Shown here piece by piece: positions 32,644 to 41,420 of a DNA stretch of 64,000 bases (position 1 is the stretch's first letter; each line of letters opens with the position of its first letter). The stretch covers positions 102,042 through 166,041 of the forward strand of contig NZ_FNIA01000009.1 in assembly GCF_900103505.1 (NCBI RefSeq). The letters run 5' to 3'. The position numbers were made by a program, and so were the translations under genes. Source of the stretch: Haloarchaeobius iranensis (GTDB lineage Archaea; Halobacteriota; Halobacteria; Halobacteriales; Natrialbaceae). The notes under the pieces were generated by a model. That model was not told where the DNA came from. It did not search any database and worked only from the letters and a program-made list of their open reading frames with translations.

Positions 32644-34551
32644 CTACTGCGAGTAGCCCGCCAGCCCGTCGGCCAGCCCTGCCTCGGGGTCCACTGCCGC
32701 CACGAGCTGCTGGACGCCGCGCTTCTCCACGCGGTCGGGGTTGCCGAGTAGGCGGACGCGCTCGTCTCCACACGGGACGAACCCCATGGCCAGCTTCTCG
32801 GCAGTCGCCCGGAGCCCGAGCGCCACGTCCGCACCGCCGGATTTGACCACCCGCGCCGGGCTCTCGTGGGCCCGCCGGCCCGCGTCGAAGCCGTCGATGG
32901 ATTCGACGACGTCGTGACGCTCGACGCCGCGTTCGTCGGCCAGGTCCGCGAGCGCGTTCGCGAGCGTCGTCCGCAGACCCGACGCAGTGGTCCGGTTGAC
33001 GAACCGGAGGTCGTCGTCCACGGGGTCGGCGAGCCCCGTCACGTCGTCGGGGTTGCCGTCGGGGACGACGAGCCCCCACTCGCGCTCCCACTCGGCGAGC
33101 ACTGGGGGCTCGTCGGCCTCGCTCTCGCGGCCGAGGTCGACAGGTCCGGAGACGACGGCCACGTCCGGCACGTCCGCCCGCAGGCGGCGGAGCCCCGGGC
33201 GCGTACCGACGCCCAGGTAGCGCGCCGTCGGGACGCGGTCGAGCGCGAGCGACAGCAGCGGGTCGTCCTCGCCGACGCCGAAGAGGGCCGGCGGACGGAC
33301 ATCGGGCGAGAACAGCTGGACGGTGACGGTCTCGCCCGCGTCGAGGTAGGTCACGTCGGCGGGCATCTCGACGACGCCGTCGGCCTCCGCGAGACTCGTC
33401 GTCGCGCCCGAGCCCTTGTCCACGGGGGAGACCAGCGTCCGGCCGTCGCCGTCCTCGACCAGGCCCACGGAGACGAACCGGTGACGCCCCTCGGCGTGGC
33501 GCTCGCGCTCGGCGAGCACGCCCGTCGTCGTCGCCATGGCGGACTCGGGGAGCCCGGCGGCCCGGCGGATCGCGGGCGCGACGAAGGTGCGGAAGATGGT
33601 CAGCGCGGAGACGGGGTAGCCCGGGAGGCCGACGTACGCGCTGTCGTCCAGCTCGCCGACGAGCATCGGCTTGCCGGGCTTGACGGCGACGCCGTGGACG
33701 AGCAGCTCGCCGCGCTCCTCGACGACACGGTACACCACGTCGACCGCGCTCGCGCTGGTGCTGCCCGAGGAGAGCACGAGGTCGCACTCGTCGGCGGCCT
33801 GCGAGAGCACGCGCTCCATCTCGTCGTAGTCGTCGCCGGTGTGCGGGTAGAGCTCCGGAACGCCGCCGGCGTCGGCGACGCCCGCAGCGACGCTGTAGCT
33901 GTTCACGTCGTATATCTGTCCCCGCTCGTCGTGGAGTTCGTCGCCCGGTCTGACGAGCTCCTCGCCCGTGGAGACGATGCCGACCGTCGGCTGGCCTTTC
34001 ACCGGTACCTCGTCGACGCCCAGCGCCGAAAGCAGGCCGACCTCGCGGGGTGTGATTCGAGTCCCGGGGCCGAGCGCGCGTTCACCCGCCGCGACGTCGG
34101 TGCCCGCGAAGGCGACGTTCCCGCCGGGGGTGACGCTCGACCTGACCGCGACCTGTTCGTCGCCGTCGCCGTTCCCGACGAGGTCCGTCTCCTCGACCAT
34201 CACCATCGCGTCCGCGCCGTCCGGCATCACTGCGCCCGTCGATATCTCGACGCACTCGCCGACGCCGACGGTCACGTCGGGTTCGGTCCCCGCGTCCACG
34301 CGGCCGACGAGGTCGAGCGTCGCGGGCTCGGTCTCGCTCGCCCCGAAGGTGTCCGTCGCCCGGAGCGCGTAGCCGTCGAGCTTCGCGCGGTCGAAGCCCG
34401 GCACGTCGCGCTCCGCGTCGATGCGCTCGGCGAGCACCCGGCCGCGCGCCTCGCCGAGCGGCACCGTCTCCGGCTCCGGTTCGAGGTCGAGGCTCGCGAT
34501 GGCCTCGTGGGCCGCCTCGGGCGGTGCCAGCTCGCGGAACTCCTTCCTCAC
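32644..34551 (-). CDS. moeA: Molybdopterin molybdotransferase MoeA fused to a C-terminal PBP-like domain
   Basis: 635 residues. MoeA ligates molybdate or tungstate to adenylated molybdopterin. MoeA domain about 1-405: family motifs include VPGFDRAKLDGYALR, STGAVMPDGADAMVMVE, TGEELVRPGD, the active-site loop SSGSTSASAVDVV, and GVAVKPGKPMLVG. After it, residues about 425-635 form a periplasmic-binding-protein-like domain (PF12727 type), seen as the C-terminal extension of archaeal MoeA and likely to bind the oxyanion. The GTG at 34551 overlaps the stop of the upstream MoeA gene as GTGA, indicating coupled translation. Confidence 0.92.
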   Translation of the reverse strand: MRKEFRELAPPEAAHEAIASLDLEPEPETVPLGEARGRVLAERIDAERDVPGFDRAKLDGYALRATDTFGASETEPATLDLVGRVDAGTEPDVTVGVGECVEISTGAVMPDGADAMVMVEETDLVGNGDGDEQVAVRSSVTPGGNVAFAGTDVAAGERALGPGTRITPREVGLLSALGVDEVPVKGQPTVGIVSTGEELVRPGDELHDERGQIYDVNSYSVAAGVADAGGVPELYPHTGDDYDEMERVLSQAADECDLVLSSGSTSASAVDVVYRVVEERGELLVHGVAVKPGKPMLVGELDDSAYVGLPGYPVSALTIFRTFVAPAIRRAAGLPESAMATTTGVLAERERHAEGRHRFVSVGLVEDGDGRTLVSPVDKGSGATTSLAEADGVVEMPADVTYLDAGETVTVQLFSPDVRPPALFGVGEDDPLLSLALDRVPTARYLGVGTRPGLRRLRADVPDVAVVSGPVDLGRESEADEPPVLAEWEREWGLVVPDGNPDDVTGLADPVDDDLRFVNRTTASGLRTTLANALADLADERGVERHDVVESIDGFDAGRRAHESPARVVKSGGADVALGLRATAEKLAMGFVPCGDERVRLLGNPDRVEKRGVQQLVAAVDPEAGLADGLAGYSQ

Positions 34552-35777
34552 GGCGACCACCCCCAGCGCTGCACGGCGACGAGGTCGCCCTCCGGCAGCC
34601 CCTCGATGCCCTCGCGGATCTCGACCCAGCCGTCGGCGAGCCCCACCGAGGCGTGCGACAGCGGGCCGTCGCTCCGGATGGGGACGGCGACGCGCTGCCC
34701 GCCTTCGGCGTCGAAGCGCACCCTGACGTACGTCCTGACACCCGGTTCGGAGGGGACCTTCCGGGCGAGCATCGCGGGCCCGGTCGGCGGCTCCTCGTGT
34801 TCGCGGCCGTCCGCCCACGTCACCGCAGGTCTGAGGAACTGCATCGCGCCGACGACGCAGGCGGCGGGGCCACCCGGGAGCACCACGACGGGCGTCTCGT
34901 CGACCGCGCCGAGACCCAGCGACTCGCCCGGCGTCGCCGCGACGCCGTGGACGTCGAGGTCGCCGACGCCGGCCAGCGCGTCCGGAACCAGGTCGTCCTG
35001 TCCGAGGCCGGAGCCGCCCGTGGTCGCGACGATGTCGGCGGCGGCGGCCGCGTCCCGGAGCGCATCGGCGATGGCCGTCCGGTCGGCCGGAACCGGCTCG
35101 CGGCGCTCGGCGACGCCGCCCCAGCGCTCGACCAGTCGGGCGACGGTCAGCGAGTCGGTCTCGACGCTCTCGCCCGGTCCCGGCTCGGCGGTCACGAGGC
35201 CGTCACCGGTGGGTACGACCGCGACCCGGGAGCGGTCACCGACCGCGACGGTCTCGACGCCGGCGGCGAGCAGCAGCCCGAGGTCCGGCGGACGGAGACG
35301 ATGCCCCGGCTCGTACAGGGGCTCGTCGGCGGCCACGTCGGAGCCGACCGCCGCGACCCCGTCGCAGACTGCGACCGGGTCGAACACCTCGACCGTGTCG
35401 TCGACACGGGTCGCCCCACCGACCGGGACGACGGCGTCTACCCCAGACGGCAATGGGTCGCCCGCGTCGACGCGACGCGCGCCCCGCATGTCCTCGGTGT
35501 CTCCGATGGAGCCCCCGGCCGCGAGCAGCGCCGGCGAACGGTCGCTCGCGCCGAACGTCGCGCTCGCACTCACGGCGAACCCGTCGACTGCGGCCCGCGA
35601 CTCGCCCGGGACGGGGCGTGTCGACGCGACCGACTCGGCCAGCGTTCGCCCGTCGGCCGCCGCCACCGCGACGGTCTCCGTCCGGTCGACCGCGGCGACA
35701 CGCTCCCGGAGAGCCGCTCTCGCCTCGTCGATGCGAGTCCGCTCCCGGAAGCCGGACTCGCGCCTGCGTTCGTCCAT
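34548..35777 (-). CDS. moeA: Second MoeA paralogue
   Basis: 409 residues, single MoeA domain without the PBP extension. It follows the family plan (ESRAAVDGFAVSAS, RVDAGDPLPSGVDAVVPVG, TTGGSGLGQDDLVPDAL, VVVLPGGPAACVVGAM) but diverges from the neighbouring paralogue. In some archaea two MoeA proteins are thought to separate molybdenum and tungsten, or oxyanion transfer and AMP release. Compared with the neighbour, the loop reading SSGSTSASAVD is TTGGSGLGQDD here. It is first in the two-gene operon, divergent from the GIDE gene, from the ATG at 35777. Confidence 0.9.
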   Translation of the reverse strand: MDERRRESGFRERTRIDEARAALRERVAAVDRTETVAVAAADGRTLAESVASTRPVPGESRAAVDGFAVSASATFGASDRSPALLAAGGSIGDTEDMRGARRVDAGDPLPSGVDAVVPVGGATRVDDTVEVFDPVAVCDGVAAVGSDVAADEPLYEPGHRLRPPDLGLLLAAGVETVAVGDRSRVAVVPTGDGLVTAEPGPGESVETDSLTVARLVERWGGVAERREPVPADRTAIADALRDAAAAADIVATTGGSGLGQDDLVPDALAGVGDLDVHGVAATPGESLGLGAVDETPVVVLPGGPAACVVGAMQFLRPAVTWADGREHEEPPTGPAMLARKVPSEPGVRTYVRVRFDAEGGQRVAVPIRSDGPLSHASVGLADGWVEIREGIEGLPEGDLVAVQRWGWSP

Positions 35778-35850
35778 GTTCGCAGAGTCCGTGGGCTGGA
35801 GCAAAAACGTGCGGGACTATCGCACGAGTCCATGCCGGAAATTATCAGTT

Positions 35851-35856
35851 TTTATA
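35851..35856 (+). promoter_or_regulatory. TATA box of GIDE-domain gene
   Basis: TTTATA lies 25-30 bases before the ATG at 35881, predicting a leaderless transcript. The stretch 35838-35856 is AT-rich against the background and also borders the divergent MoeA promoter. Confidence 0.5.
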
Positions 35857-35880
35857 CGCGACGGCGCGTAATCAACGACG

Positions 35881-36660
35881 ATGATGACGCCCTTCCACCA
35901 GCTGTTCGTCCTCGCCGGGCTCCTCGCCCTGGGCTACGGCGGCACCGTCGGCGCGACGGTCTACCGCATCACCCGCGCCGAGCCCATCCCGACGTACCGA
36001 CTCAGCCACGGCGGGCGCTGCGAGGTCCAGGGGGTCGCCGGGGTCCACGAGGAGACCGTCTCGGCCCCGTTCACCGGCACCGACTGTCTCGTCTGCCGCT
36101 GGACCGTCGAGGAGTACCAGCAGTCCGGCAAGCACAGCCACTGGAAGACGGTCGACTCGGGCGTCTGGTCGCGACCGTTCGTCCTCGCGGACGACACCGG
36201 CCGGGTGCTCGTCGAGCCGGACGGTGCGGAGCTCTCGCTCGCGACGGACGACACCGTCCGGGTCGACGGCGGGGACGCACCACCCCACCGCGTCCAGCAG
36301 TTCATCGACGCCAACGACCGCGTCGACGACGAGGACGGCGAGCTCGACCTCGGTGTCGTCACCCTCTCGACGGGCGACGACCGCCGCTACGTCGAGGAAC
36401 GGCTGGACCCGGGCGACAGCGCGTACGTGTTCGGCTCCGCCCGGGCGAACCGCCGGCCCGGGAGCGGCGTCGAGGGCGTCGTGGCCGCCCCGTCGGGCGA
36501 TGGCGCTGGCTCCCTGCTGGACCGGCTGTTCGGCCCGCTCTTTCTCGTCTCCGATACGACCGAGGGCGGCGTCGTCGGCCGACTCCGTCGGAAGGCCGTC
36601 GTTCCGATGCTGCTCGGCGCTGGCCTGGTCGCCCTCGGGCTCACGCCGCTGCTCCCGTGA
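35881..36660 (+). CDS. GIDE-domain membrane protein
   Basis: 259 residues. Membrane spans near the N-terminus (about 8-28) and near the C-terminus (about 237-257) flank a soluble domain. The central region, with FTGTDCLVCRWTVEEYQQ and LSTGDDRRYVEERLDPGDSAYVFG, is the GIDE domain known from eukaryotic mitochondrial E3 ligase MUL1/MULAN and from uncharacterised prokaryotic proteins. No RING finger is visible, so it is not a ubiquitin ligase by sequence. Role in archaea unknown. Own leaderless promoter. Confidence 0.82.
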   Translation: MMTPFHQLFVLAGLLALGYGGTVGATVYRITRAEPIPTYRLSHGGRCEVQGVAGVHEETVSAPFTGTDCLVCRWTVEEYQQSGKHSHWKTVDSGVWSRPFVLADDTGRVLVEPDGAELSLATDDTVRVDGGDAPPHRVQQFIDANDRVDDEDGELDLGVVTLSTGDDRRYVEERLDPGDSAYVFGSARANRRPGSGVEGVVAAPSGDGAGSLLDRLFGPLFLVSDTTEGGVVGRLRRKAVVPMLLGAGLVALGLTPLLP

Positions 36661-36895
36661 ACCGACCTCGTTCCCTTCAGCGCGACCGTCTCCGAAGCCA
36701 GCATCGGCATCGTCGGCTGGTTCACATCCCTCCCCCCGCCCGGAGGCGGTCGTCGCCGTCGCCGCGGACCCCCCGTCGCGCTGTACGTGCTGTGGCCCCT
36801 GCCTCGCGCGGCGACGCGGTTACCCGTGCCTGTCTGTGACACGCGGCGGTTCCGTCTCCGCGGCCTTTTTCGTCCCCGACCCCCAAGAGGCTCAC

Positions 36896-37252
36896 ATGTC
36901 AGCGCTGCGTGACGCGTTGCGGGACCTGCCCGACGCCGTGTTCGCCGACTTTCTCGAGTCCGAGGAGGCGTACCTCCTCGTCGTCGACCTGCCGGGCGTG
37001 TCCACCGAGACGCTCGACATCGTCGTGAGTGACGGTCGGGTGCGTCTCGAAGCGCGCCGCGAGAAGGACGTGCCCCCCGAGTTCCGCTACGAGCGCGAGG
37101 AGCGGTCGATGTTCCTCGACGCCGAGTTGCCCCTCCCCCCGGACGCGACCCCCGAGGGTGCCGAGGCCTCGGTCGAACGCGGCGTCCTCGAGCTCCGTCT
37201 CCCGAAGCGGCGCGCCGAGGAGACCCGAATCGAGATCAGCGACGACGAGTAA
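36896..37252 (+). CDS. hsp20: Small heat-shock protein, Hsp20 family
   Basis: 118 residues. One alpha-crystallin domain: LLVVDLPGVSTETLDIVVSD starts it, FRYEREERSMFLDAELPLPPDA continues it, and the C-terminal strand reads VERGVLELRLPKR. The A-x-x-x-n-G-V-L signature is VERGVLELRLP. It holds unfolding proteins in ATP-independent fashion. The N-terminal arm is short and the I-x-I tail motif is IEI. Upstream 235 bases hold no gene; a CCTTTTTC stretch (36864-36871) is the probable promoter element. Confidence 0.88.
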   Translation: MSALRDALRDLPDAVFADFLESEEAYLLVVDLPGVSTETLDIVVSDGRVRLEARREKDVPPEFRYEREERSMFLDAELPLPPDATPEGAEASVERGVLELRLPKRRAEETRIEISDDE

Positions 37253-37258
37253 GCCGGG

Positions 37259-38929
37259 GTGGTCACGCTGGTCAACCTTCGTGCGTACTGGCGCTTCTTC
37301 GTCGTCGCGAGACAGTTCCTCCCGCTGCTGTTCGCGTACGCCCGTGACCGACGCCGATACCTGCTGTTCGGCGGCCCTCGGGAGGTCGACGCAGAGACGC
37401 GCGTCCGCCGCGCCGAGCACCTGCTCGACTCGCTGTTGACGCTGGGGCCGACGTTCATCAAGCTCGGCCAACTGCTCTCGACCAGGCCCGACATCCTCCC
37501 GGCGGAGTACATCGACGTCCTGGCGTCGCTCCAGGACGACGTGCCGCCGGCCGACTGGGACGATGCGCGCGTCGTCCTCGAGGAGGAGCTCGGCCCCGTC
37601 GCCGAGACCTTCGACGAGTTCGACACCGACCCGATCAGCGGCGCGAGCCTCGGGCAGGTGTACCGCGGCCGTGTCCAGGGCACGGACGTGGCGGTGAAGG
37701 TGCGCCGTCCGGGCGTCGAGTCGCTCGTCGAGGCCGACCTCCGCGTCATCAAGTGGTCGCTGCCCATCCTGATGCGCTTCGTGGGCCAGGCCCGGGCGTT
37801 CTCGCTGGAGAACCTCGCGGACGAGTTCGCGAAGACCATCCGCGAGGAGATGGACTACGGGCGGGAGGCGCGGATGCTCACGGAGATCCGCGCGAACTTC
37901 GCGGAGTTCGACGGTGTACGCATCCCGGCGGTCCTGGACGACTACTCCGACGCGCGGGTGCTCACGATGGAGTACGTCGGCGGGACGAAGATCAACGATG
38001 TCGACCGACTCGACGAGCAGGGTATCGACCGCAGCGAGGTCGCCGAGACGCTCCAGGAGACGTACCTCCAGATGATCATCGAGGACGGGGTCTTCCACGC
38101 CGACCCGCACCCCGGCAACCTCGCCGTGACCGACGACGGGACCATCGTCTTCTACGACTTCGGCATGTCCGGGCGGGTCGACGAGTTCGTCCAGGACCGC
38201 ATCGTCGAGTTCTACATCGCCGTCGCGAGCCAGGACATCGACGGCATCCTCGACTCCCTCATCGCCATCGGGACCCTCTCGCCCGAGGCCGACCGCGACG
38301 TGATGGGCGACGTGATGGAGCTGGCCATCGCCGACGCCCGCGGCGACGACATCGAGCAGTACCGCGTGAACCAGATCGTCGGCCAGATCGAGGACTCCAT
38401 CTACGAGTTCCCGTTCCGGCTGCCCGCGAACCTCGCGCTCGTCCTCCGCGTCGCGACCGTCGTCGAGGGGGTCTGTGTCACACTCGACGAGGACTTCGAC
38501 TTCATCAGCACCGCGACCGACTACCTCACCGAGCAGGGGTACCGCGAGGAGTCCATCAAGCAGTACGTCGAGGAGACCGGCGAGCAGGCCTGGGAGTCCG
38601 CCCAGTCGATGCTCCGCGTGCCGCCGAAGCTGGAGAACACGCTCGACCGCGCCCAGCGCGGCAACCTCACCCTGCAGGTCGAACTGAACGACCAGAAGGG
38701 CGTCATCGACCGGCTGGCAAAGCGCATCGTCTACGGGCTGGTCTTCTCCTTCTCCATGCTCGCGACGGCGTACCTCTACCAGGGGGCGTCGCTCTACGCG
38801 GCCGGGGTCTCGGGTGCAATCGGCATCATCGGCGGTCTCCTGCTGTGGCTGTCCTTCCGCGACAAGAAGGGCATCCGCGCCCAGCCGCAGTTCACCAGAC
38901 AGAACATGCGGAAACGGCGCGAGGACTGA
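37259..38929 (+). CDS. ABC1/UbiB-family atypical protein kinase
   Basis: 556 residues. UbiB-like kinases are needed for quinone synthesis or regulation of isoprenoid lipids. The KxGQ motif is FIKLGQLLSTRPDILP, the Ala-rich loop is SGASLGQVYRG, the ATP-binding Lys is in VAVKVRRPG, the catalytic block is FHADPHPGN, and FYDFGMSG is the DFG equivalent. Two C-terminal transmembrane segments (about 490-508 and 513-532) anchor it. The GTG start is seven bases after the hsp20 stop, so co-transcription is likely, though the functional link is not evident. Confidence 0.93.
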   Translation: MVTLVNLRAYWRFFVVARQFLPLLFAYARDRRRYLLFGGPREVDAETRVRRAEHLLDSLLTLGPTFIKLGQLLSTRPDILPAEYIDVLASLQDDVPPADWDDARVVLEEELGPVAETFDEFDTDPISGASLGQVYRGRVQGTDVAVKVRRPGVESLVEADLRVIKWSLPILMRFVGQARAFSLENLADEFAKTIREEMDYGREARMLTEIRANFAEFDGVRIPAVLDDYSDARVLTMEYVGGTKINDVDRLDEQGIDRSEVAETLQETYLQMIIEDGVFHADPHPGNLAVTDDGTIVFYDFGMSGRVDEFVQDRIVEFYIAVASQDIDGILDSLIAIGTLSPEADRDVMGDVMELAIADARGDDIEQYRVNQIVGQIEDSIYEFPFRLPANLALVLRVATVVEGVCVTLDEDFDFISTATDYLTEQGYREESIKQYVEETGEQAWESAQSMLRVPPKLENTLDRAQRGNLTLQVELNDQKGVIDRLAKRIVYGLVFSFSMLATAYLYQGASLYAAGVSGAIGIIGGLLLWLSFRDKKGIRAQPQFTRQNMRKRRED

Positions 38930-38983
38930 GGACCGGACCGCCGGTGCCGGTACACGTTTCTCGTCGCCGCACACACGTCCGGT

Positions 38984-40051
38984 ATGGACATCGCCGAGTT
39001 CGGACTGGAGCGATGGTTCGGTGAGTACGAACACGGGGCCGACATCATGCTCGCGGAGTCGGGCATCCGACCGCTCGACTCCTCGCGCTTCGACACGGAC
39101 CCCGGCGGGCTGAACTACGTCATCCCGACAGACGGCGACCCCGAGTTCCGCGCCGAGGTCGGCGAGCGCTACGACCGTGGGGCCGACGAGGTCTGTTTCA
39201 CCTGCGGGACGCAGGAGGCGAACCTGCTCGTGTTCCTGTCGCTGCTCGATGCCGACGACCACGTCGTCGTGGTGACGCCGACTTACCAGGCGCTGCAGGC
39301 CGTGCCCGAATCCATCTGCGACGTGACGACGGTCGACCTCCAGGAGCCGGCCTGGACGCTCGACGTAGACGCCGTCGCGGACGCGATGCGCCCGGAGACG
39401 GAGCTCGTCGTGCTGAACAACCCGAACAACCCGACGGGACGGTACCACGACGAGGCGGTCGTCGGCGAGCTGTACGACCTCGCGGCGGCCCACGACGCCT
39501 ACCTGCTCTGTGACGAGGTGTACCGGCTGCTCGACGACGACCCACTCCCGCCGGTTGCCAGCATGGGCGATTACGGCATCTCCACCACGAGTCTGACGAA
39601 GGCGTACGGGCTCGCAGGCCTGCGCTTCGGCTGGATCGCCGGCCCCGAGGACGTGGTGCAGGACGCGGTGGGCTGGAAGGACTACACGACCATCTCGCCG
39701 CCCGTCGTCGGCCAGCACGTCGCCCGGCAGGCGCTCGGCGAGCAGGAGGCCGACATCCTGCGGGAGAACCGCGAGCTGGCCGCGCGGAACCGGGGCATCG
39801 TCCGCGAGTTCGTCCACGAGCACGGGCTCGACTGGTACGACCCCGTCGGCGTCAACGGCTTCGTCACGGTTCCCGACGGCTTCGCGGACGCCCGCGAGTT
39901 CTGTGTGCGGGTCGTCGAGGACGAGAGCGTCGTGCTCGCGCCCGGCGACCTGTTCGGTTTCCCGGACTACTGGCGGCTCGGCTTCGGCCTCCCGACCGAG
40001 GAACTGTCGGAGGGTCTCGACCGCGTCTCGCGGGTCATCGAGACGGCCTGA
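38984..40051 (+). CDS. PLP-dependent aminotransferase, class I/II
   Basis: 355 residues. The PLP-binding Lys lies in SLTKAYGLAGLRFGW, the Asp contacting pyridine N is in YLLCDEVYRLLDD, and the LNNPNNPTG motif is present. It transfers an amino group between an amino acid and a 2-oxo acid; substrate preference cannot be told from sequence. It is slightly shorter than aspartate aminotransferases (about 390), with a compact N-terminal arm. Monocistronic, between ubiB-like and eif5A. Confidence 0.9.
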   Translation: MDIAEFGLERWFGEYEHGADIMLAESGIRPLDSSRFDTDPGGLNYVIPTDGDPEFRAEVGERYDRGADEVCFTCGTQEANLLVFLSLLDADDHVVVVTPTYQALQAVPESICDVTTVDLQEPAWTLDVDAVADAMRPETELVVLNNPNNPTGRYHDEAVVGELYDLAAAHDAYLLCDEVYRLLDDDPLPPVASMGDYGISTTSLTKAYGLAGLRFGWIAGPEDVVQDAVGWKDYTTISPPVVGQHVARQALGEQEADILRENRELAARNRGIVREFVHEHGLDWYDPVGVNGFVTVPDGFADAREFCVRVVEDESVVLAPGDLFGFPDYWRLGFGLPTEELSEGLDRVSRVIETA

Positions 40052-40149
40052 CCGGCACAGCCGCGATGCCTGTCGGACGCGCCGAGACCGTCTGACGCGG
40101 GTTCCGTCTGTACGCCCGCAGACCACGTCGTTGACGCCGTTCCAAACGG

Positions 40150-40155
40150 TTTATA
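40150..40155 (+). promoter_or_regulatory. TATA box of eIF5A-agmatinase operon
   Basis: TTTATA lies 25-30 bases before the eIF5A ATG at 40180, predicting a strong leaderless promoter for eIF5A and probably the agmatinase gene. Confidence 0.55.
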
Positions 40156-40179
40156 CAGTCGCGGCCAGAATCCCGCCAC

Positions 40180-40557
40180 ATGGCTAAAACGCAGAAGCAA
40201 GTCCGAGACCTTCAGGAGGGAAGCTACGTGATGATCGACGACGTTGCCTGCAAGATCAACGGCTATTCGACCGCCAAGCCGGGCAAACACGGCAGCGCCA
40301 AGGCCCGCGTCGAGGCCGTCGGCGTCTTCGACGGTAAGAAGCGCTCCATGTCCCAGCCCGTCGACGCGAAGTGCTGGGTCCCCATCATCGAGCGGAAGGG
40401 CGGACAGGTCGTCTCCGTCGAGTCCGAGACCGTCGCACAGGTGATGGACCTCGACACGTTCGAGACGTTCTCCATGTCCATCCCGGAGGACCTCGAACTC
40501 GAGCCCGACGACGAGATCGAGTACCTCGAGCTCGAGGACCAGCGCAAGATCGTCTGA
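40180..40557 (+). CDS. eif5A: Translation factor aIF5A (EF-P homologue)
   Basis: 125 residues. Binds the ribosome and helps peptide-bond formation at stalling motifs such as polyproline. The hypusination site is Lys36 in [12 protein letters not shown], intact. The C-terminal OB domain follows from about residue 70. It is followed after five bases by the agmatinase gene in the same orientation. In Haloferax it is proposed that agmatine is used to modify the lysine and agmatinase then cleaves it, which the synteny supports. Confidence 0.98.
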   Translation: MAKTQKQVRDLQEGSYVMIDDVACKINGYSTAKPGKHGSAKARVEAVGVFDGKKRSMSQPVDAKCWVPIIERKGGQVVSVESETVAQVMDLDTFETFSMSIPEDLELEPDDEIEYLELEDQRKIV

Positions 40558-40562
40558 GGCCG

Positions 40563-41366
40563 ATGTTCCCCGGAGCCACCGCCGGCCGCGACGACGCCGA
40601 CTACGTGGTCGTCGGGGCTCCGCTCGACGTCTCGACGACCTTTCAGCCGGGCACGCGGTTCGGACCGGACCGCGTCCGGCGCTTTGCCGAAACGTTCGAC
40701 GACTACGACCACCACACCGAGAGCCACTTCTCCGACTGCCGCGTCGCGGACCACGGCGACGTGCGCGCCTGGGACGACGCGGCCGAGTACCTCGACTACC
40801 TCCAGGGCGTCTGTACGGACGTGGTGTGGGACGACGCGGTCCCGCTGGTCCTCGGCGGCGAGCACACCGTCACGCTGGCGAACGTCCGCGCGACCGACCC
40901 CGACACGTTCGTCTGCCTCGACGCCCACCTCGACCTCCGCGAGGCGTACGACGGCAACGAGCTGAGCCACGCGACCGTCACCAGGCACGTCCTCGACGTG
41001 GCCGACGAGGCCGTGATTCTCGGTGCCCGGACGGGCAGCGAGGCCGAGTGGAACCGCGCCGCCGAGGCCGACGTGACCGTCGTCCCGCCCGCGGATGTCG
41101 TGGACTGGGAGCCCGGCTTCGGCGACCGCGACGTCTACCTCTCCGTGGACATCGACGGTGCCGACCCCGGCGTCGCACCGGGAACCGGCACGATGGAGCC
41201 GTTCGGGCTCGCGCCACGGGAGATGCGGGACGTGGTCCGGGCCGTCGGGGGGACCGGCGATGTGGTCGGCTTCGACGTCGTCGAGGTGAACGACCGCGAC
41301 GACGGGCAGGCGGCCTCCCTGGGCGGGAAACTGCTGCGAGAGTTCGTGTTCGCGGACGCGGCGTGA
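40563..41366 (+). CDS. speB: Agmatinase/ureohydrolase
   Basis: 267 residues. A Mn-dependent ureohydrolase. Mn ligands are visible: His101 in GGEHTV (GGDHS-like), Asp120/His122/Asp124 in DAHLD, and Asp196/Asp198 in SVDIDGADP. It hydrolyses agmatine to putrescine plus urea, or in the eIF5A route could remove urea from agmatine-modified lysine. It is short compared with arginases (about 300). Position directly downstream of eIF5A, with overlapping promoter control, suggests a dedicated role in eIF5A maturation, inferred from context. Confidence 0.92.
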   Translation: MFPGATAGRDDADYVVVGAPLDVSTTFQPGTRFGPDRVRRFAETFDDYDHHTESHFSDCRVADHGDVRAWDDAAEYLDYLQGVCTDVVWDDAVPLVLGGEHTVTLANVRATDPDTFVCLDAHLDLREAYDGNELSHATVTRHVLDVADEAVILGARTGSEAEWNRAAEADVTVVPPADVVDWEPGFGDRDVYLSVDIDGADPGVAPGTGTMEPFGLAPREMRDVVRAVGGTGDVVGFDVVEVNDRDDGQAASLGGKLLREFVFADAA

Positions 41367-41420
41367 GTCGCCGCCCCGTCGCCATCGCTCTTTAAGTCGC
41401 AGGCGGCCATCCAGTCCGAC

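Noticed and set aside
32569..32751. A 60-codon plus-strand frame starting in the gap before the moeA 3' end
   Set aside because: It runs over the end of moeA in antisense, has Arg/Ala-rich low-similarity content and no ribosome or promoter support beyond an AT-poor sequence.
32866..35871. A 1001-codon plus-strand open frame antisense to both moeA genes
   Set aside because: Same reason: the minus strand carries two clear MoeA proteins.
36899..40126. A 1075-codon minus-strand open frame across hsp20, ubiB and the aminotransferase
   Set aside because: Antisense to genes with clear family motifs; its translation is Arg/Val/Asp-rich without any recognisable domain.
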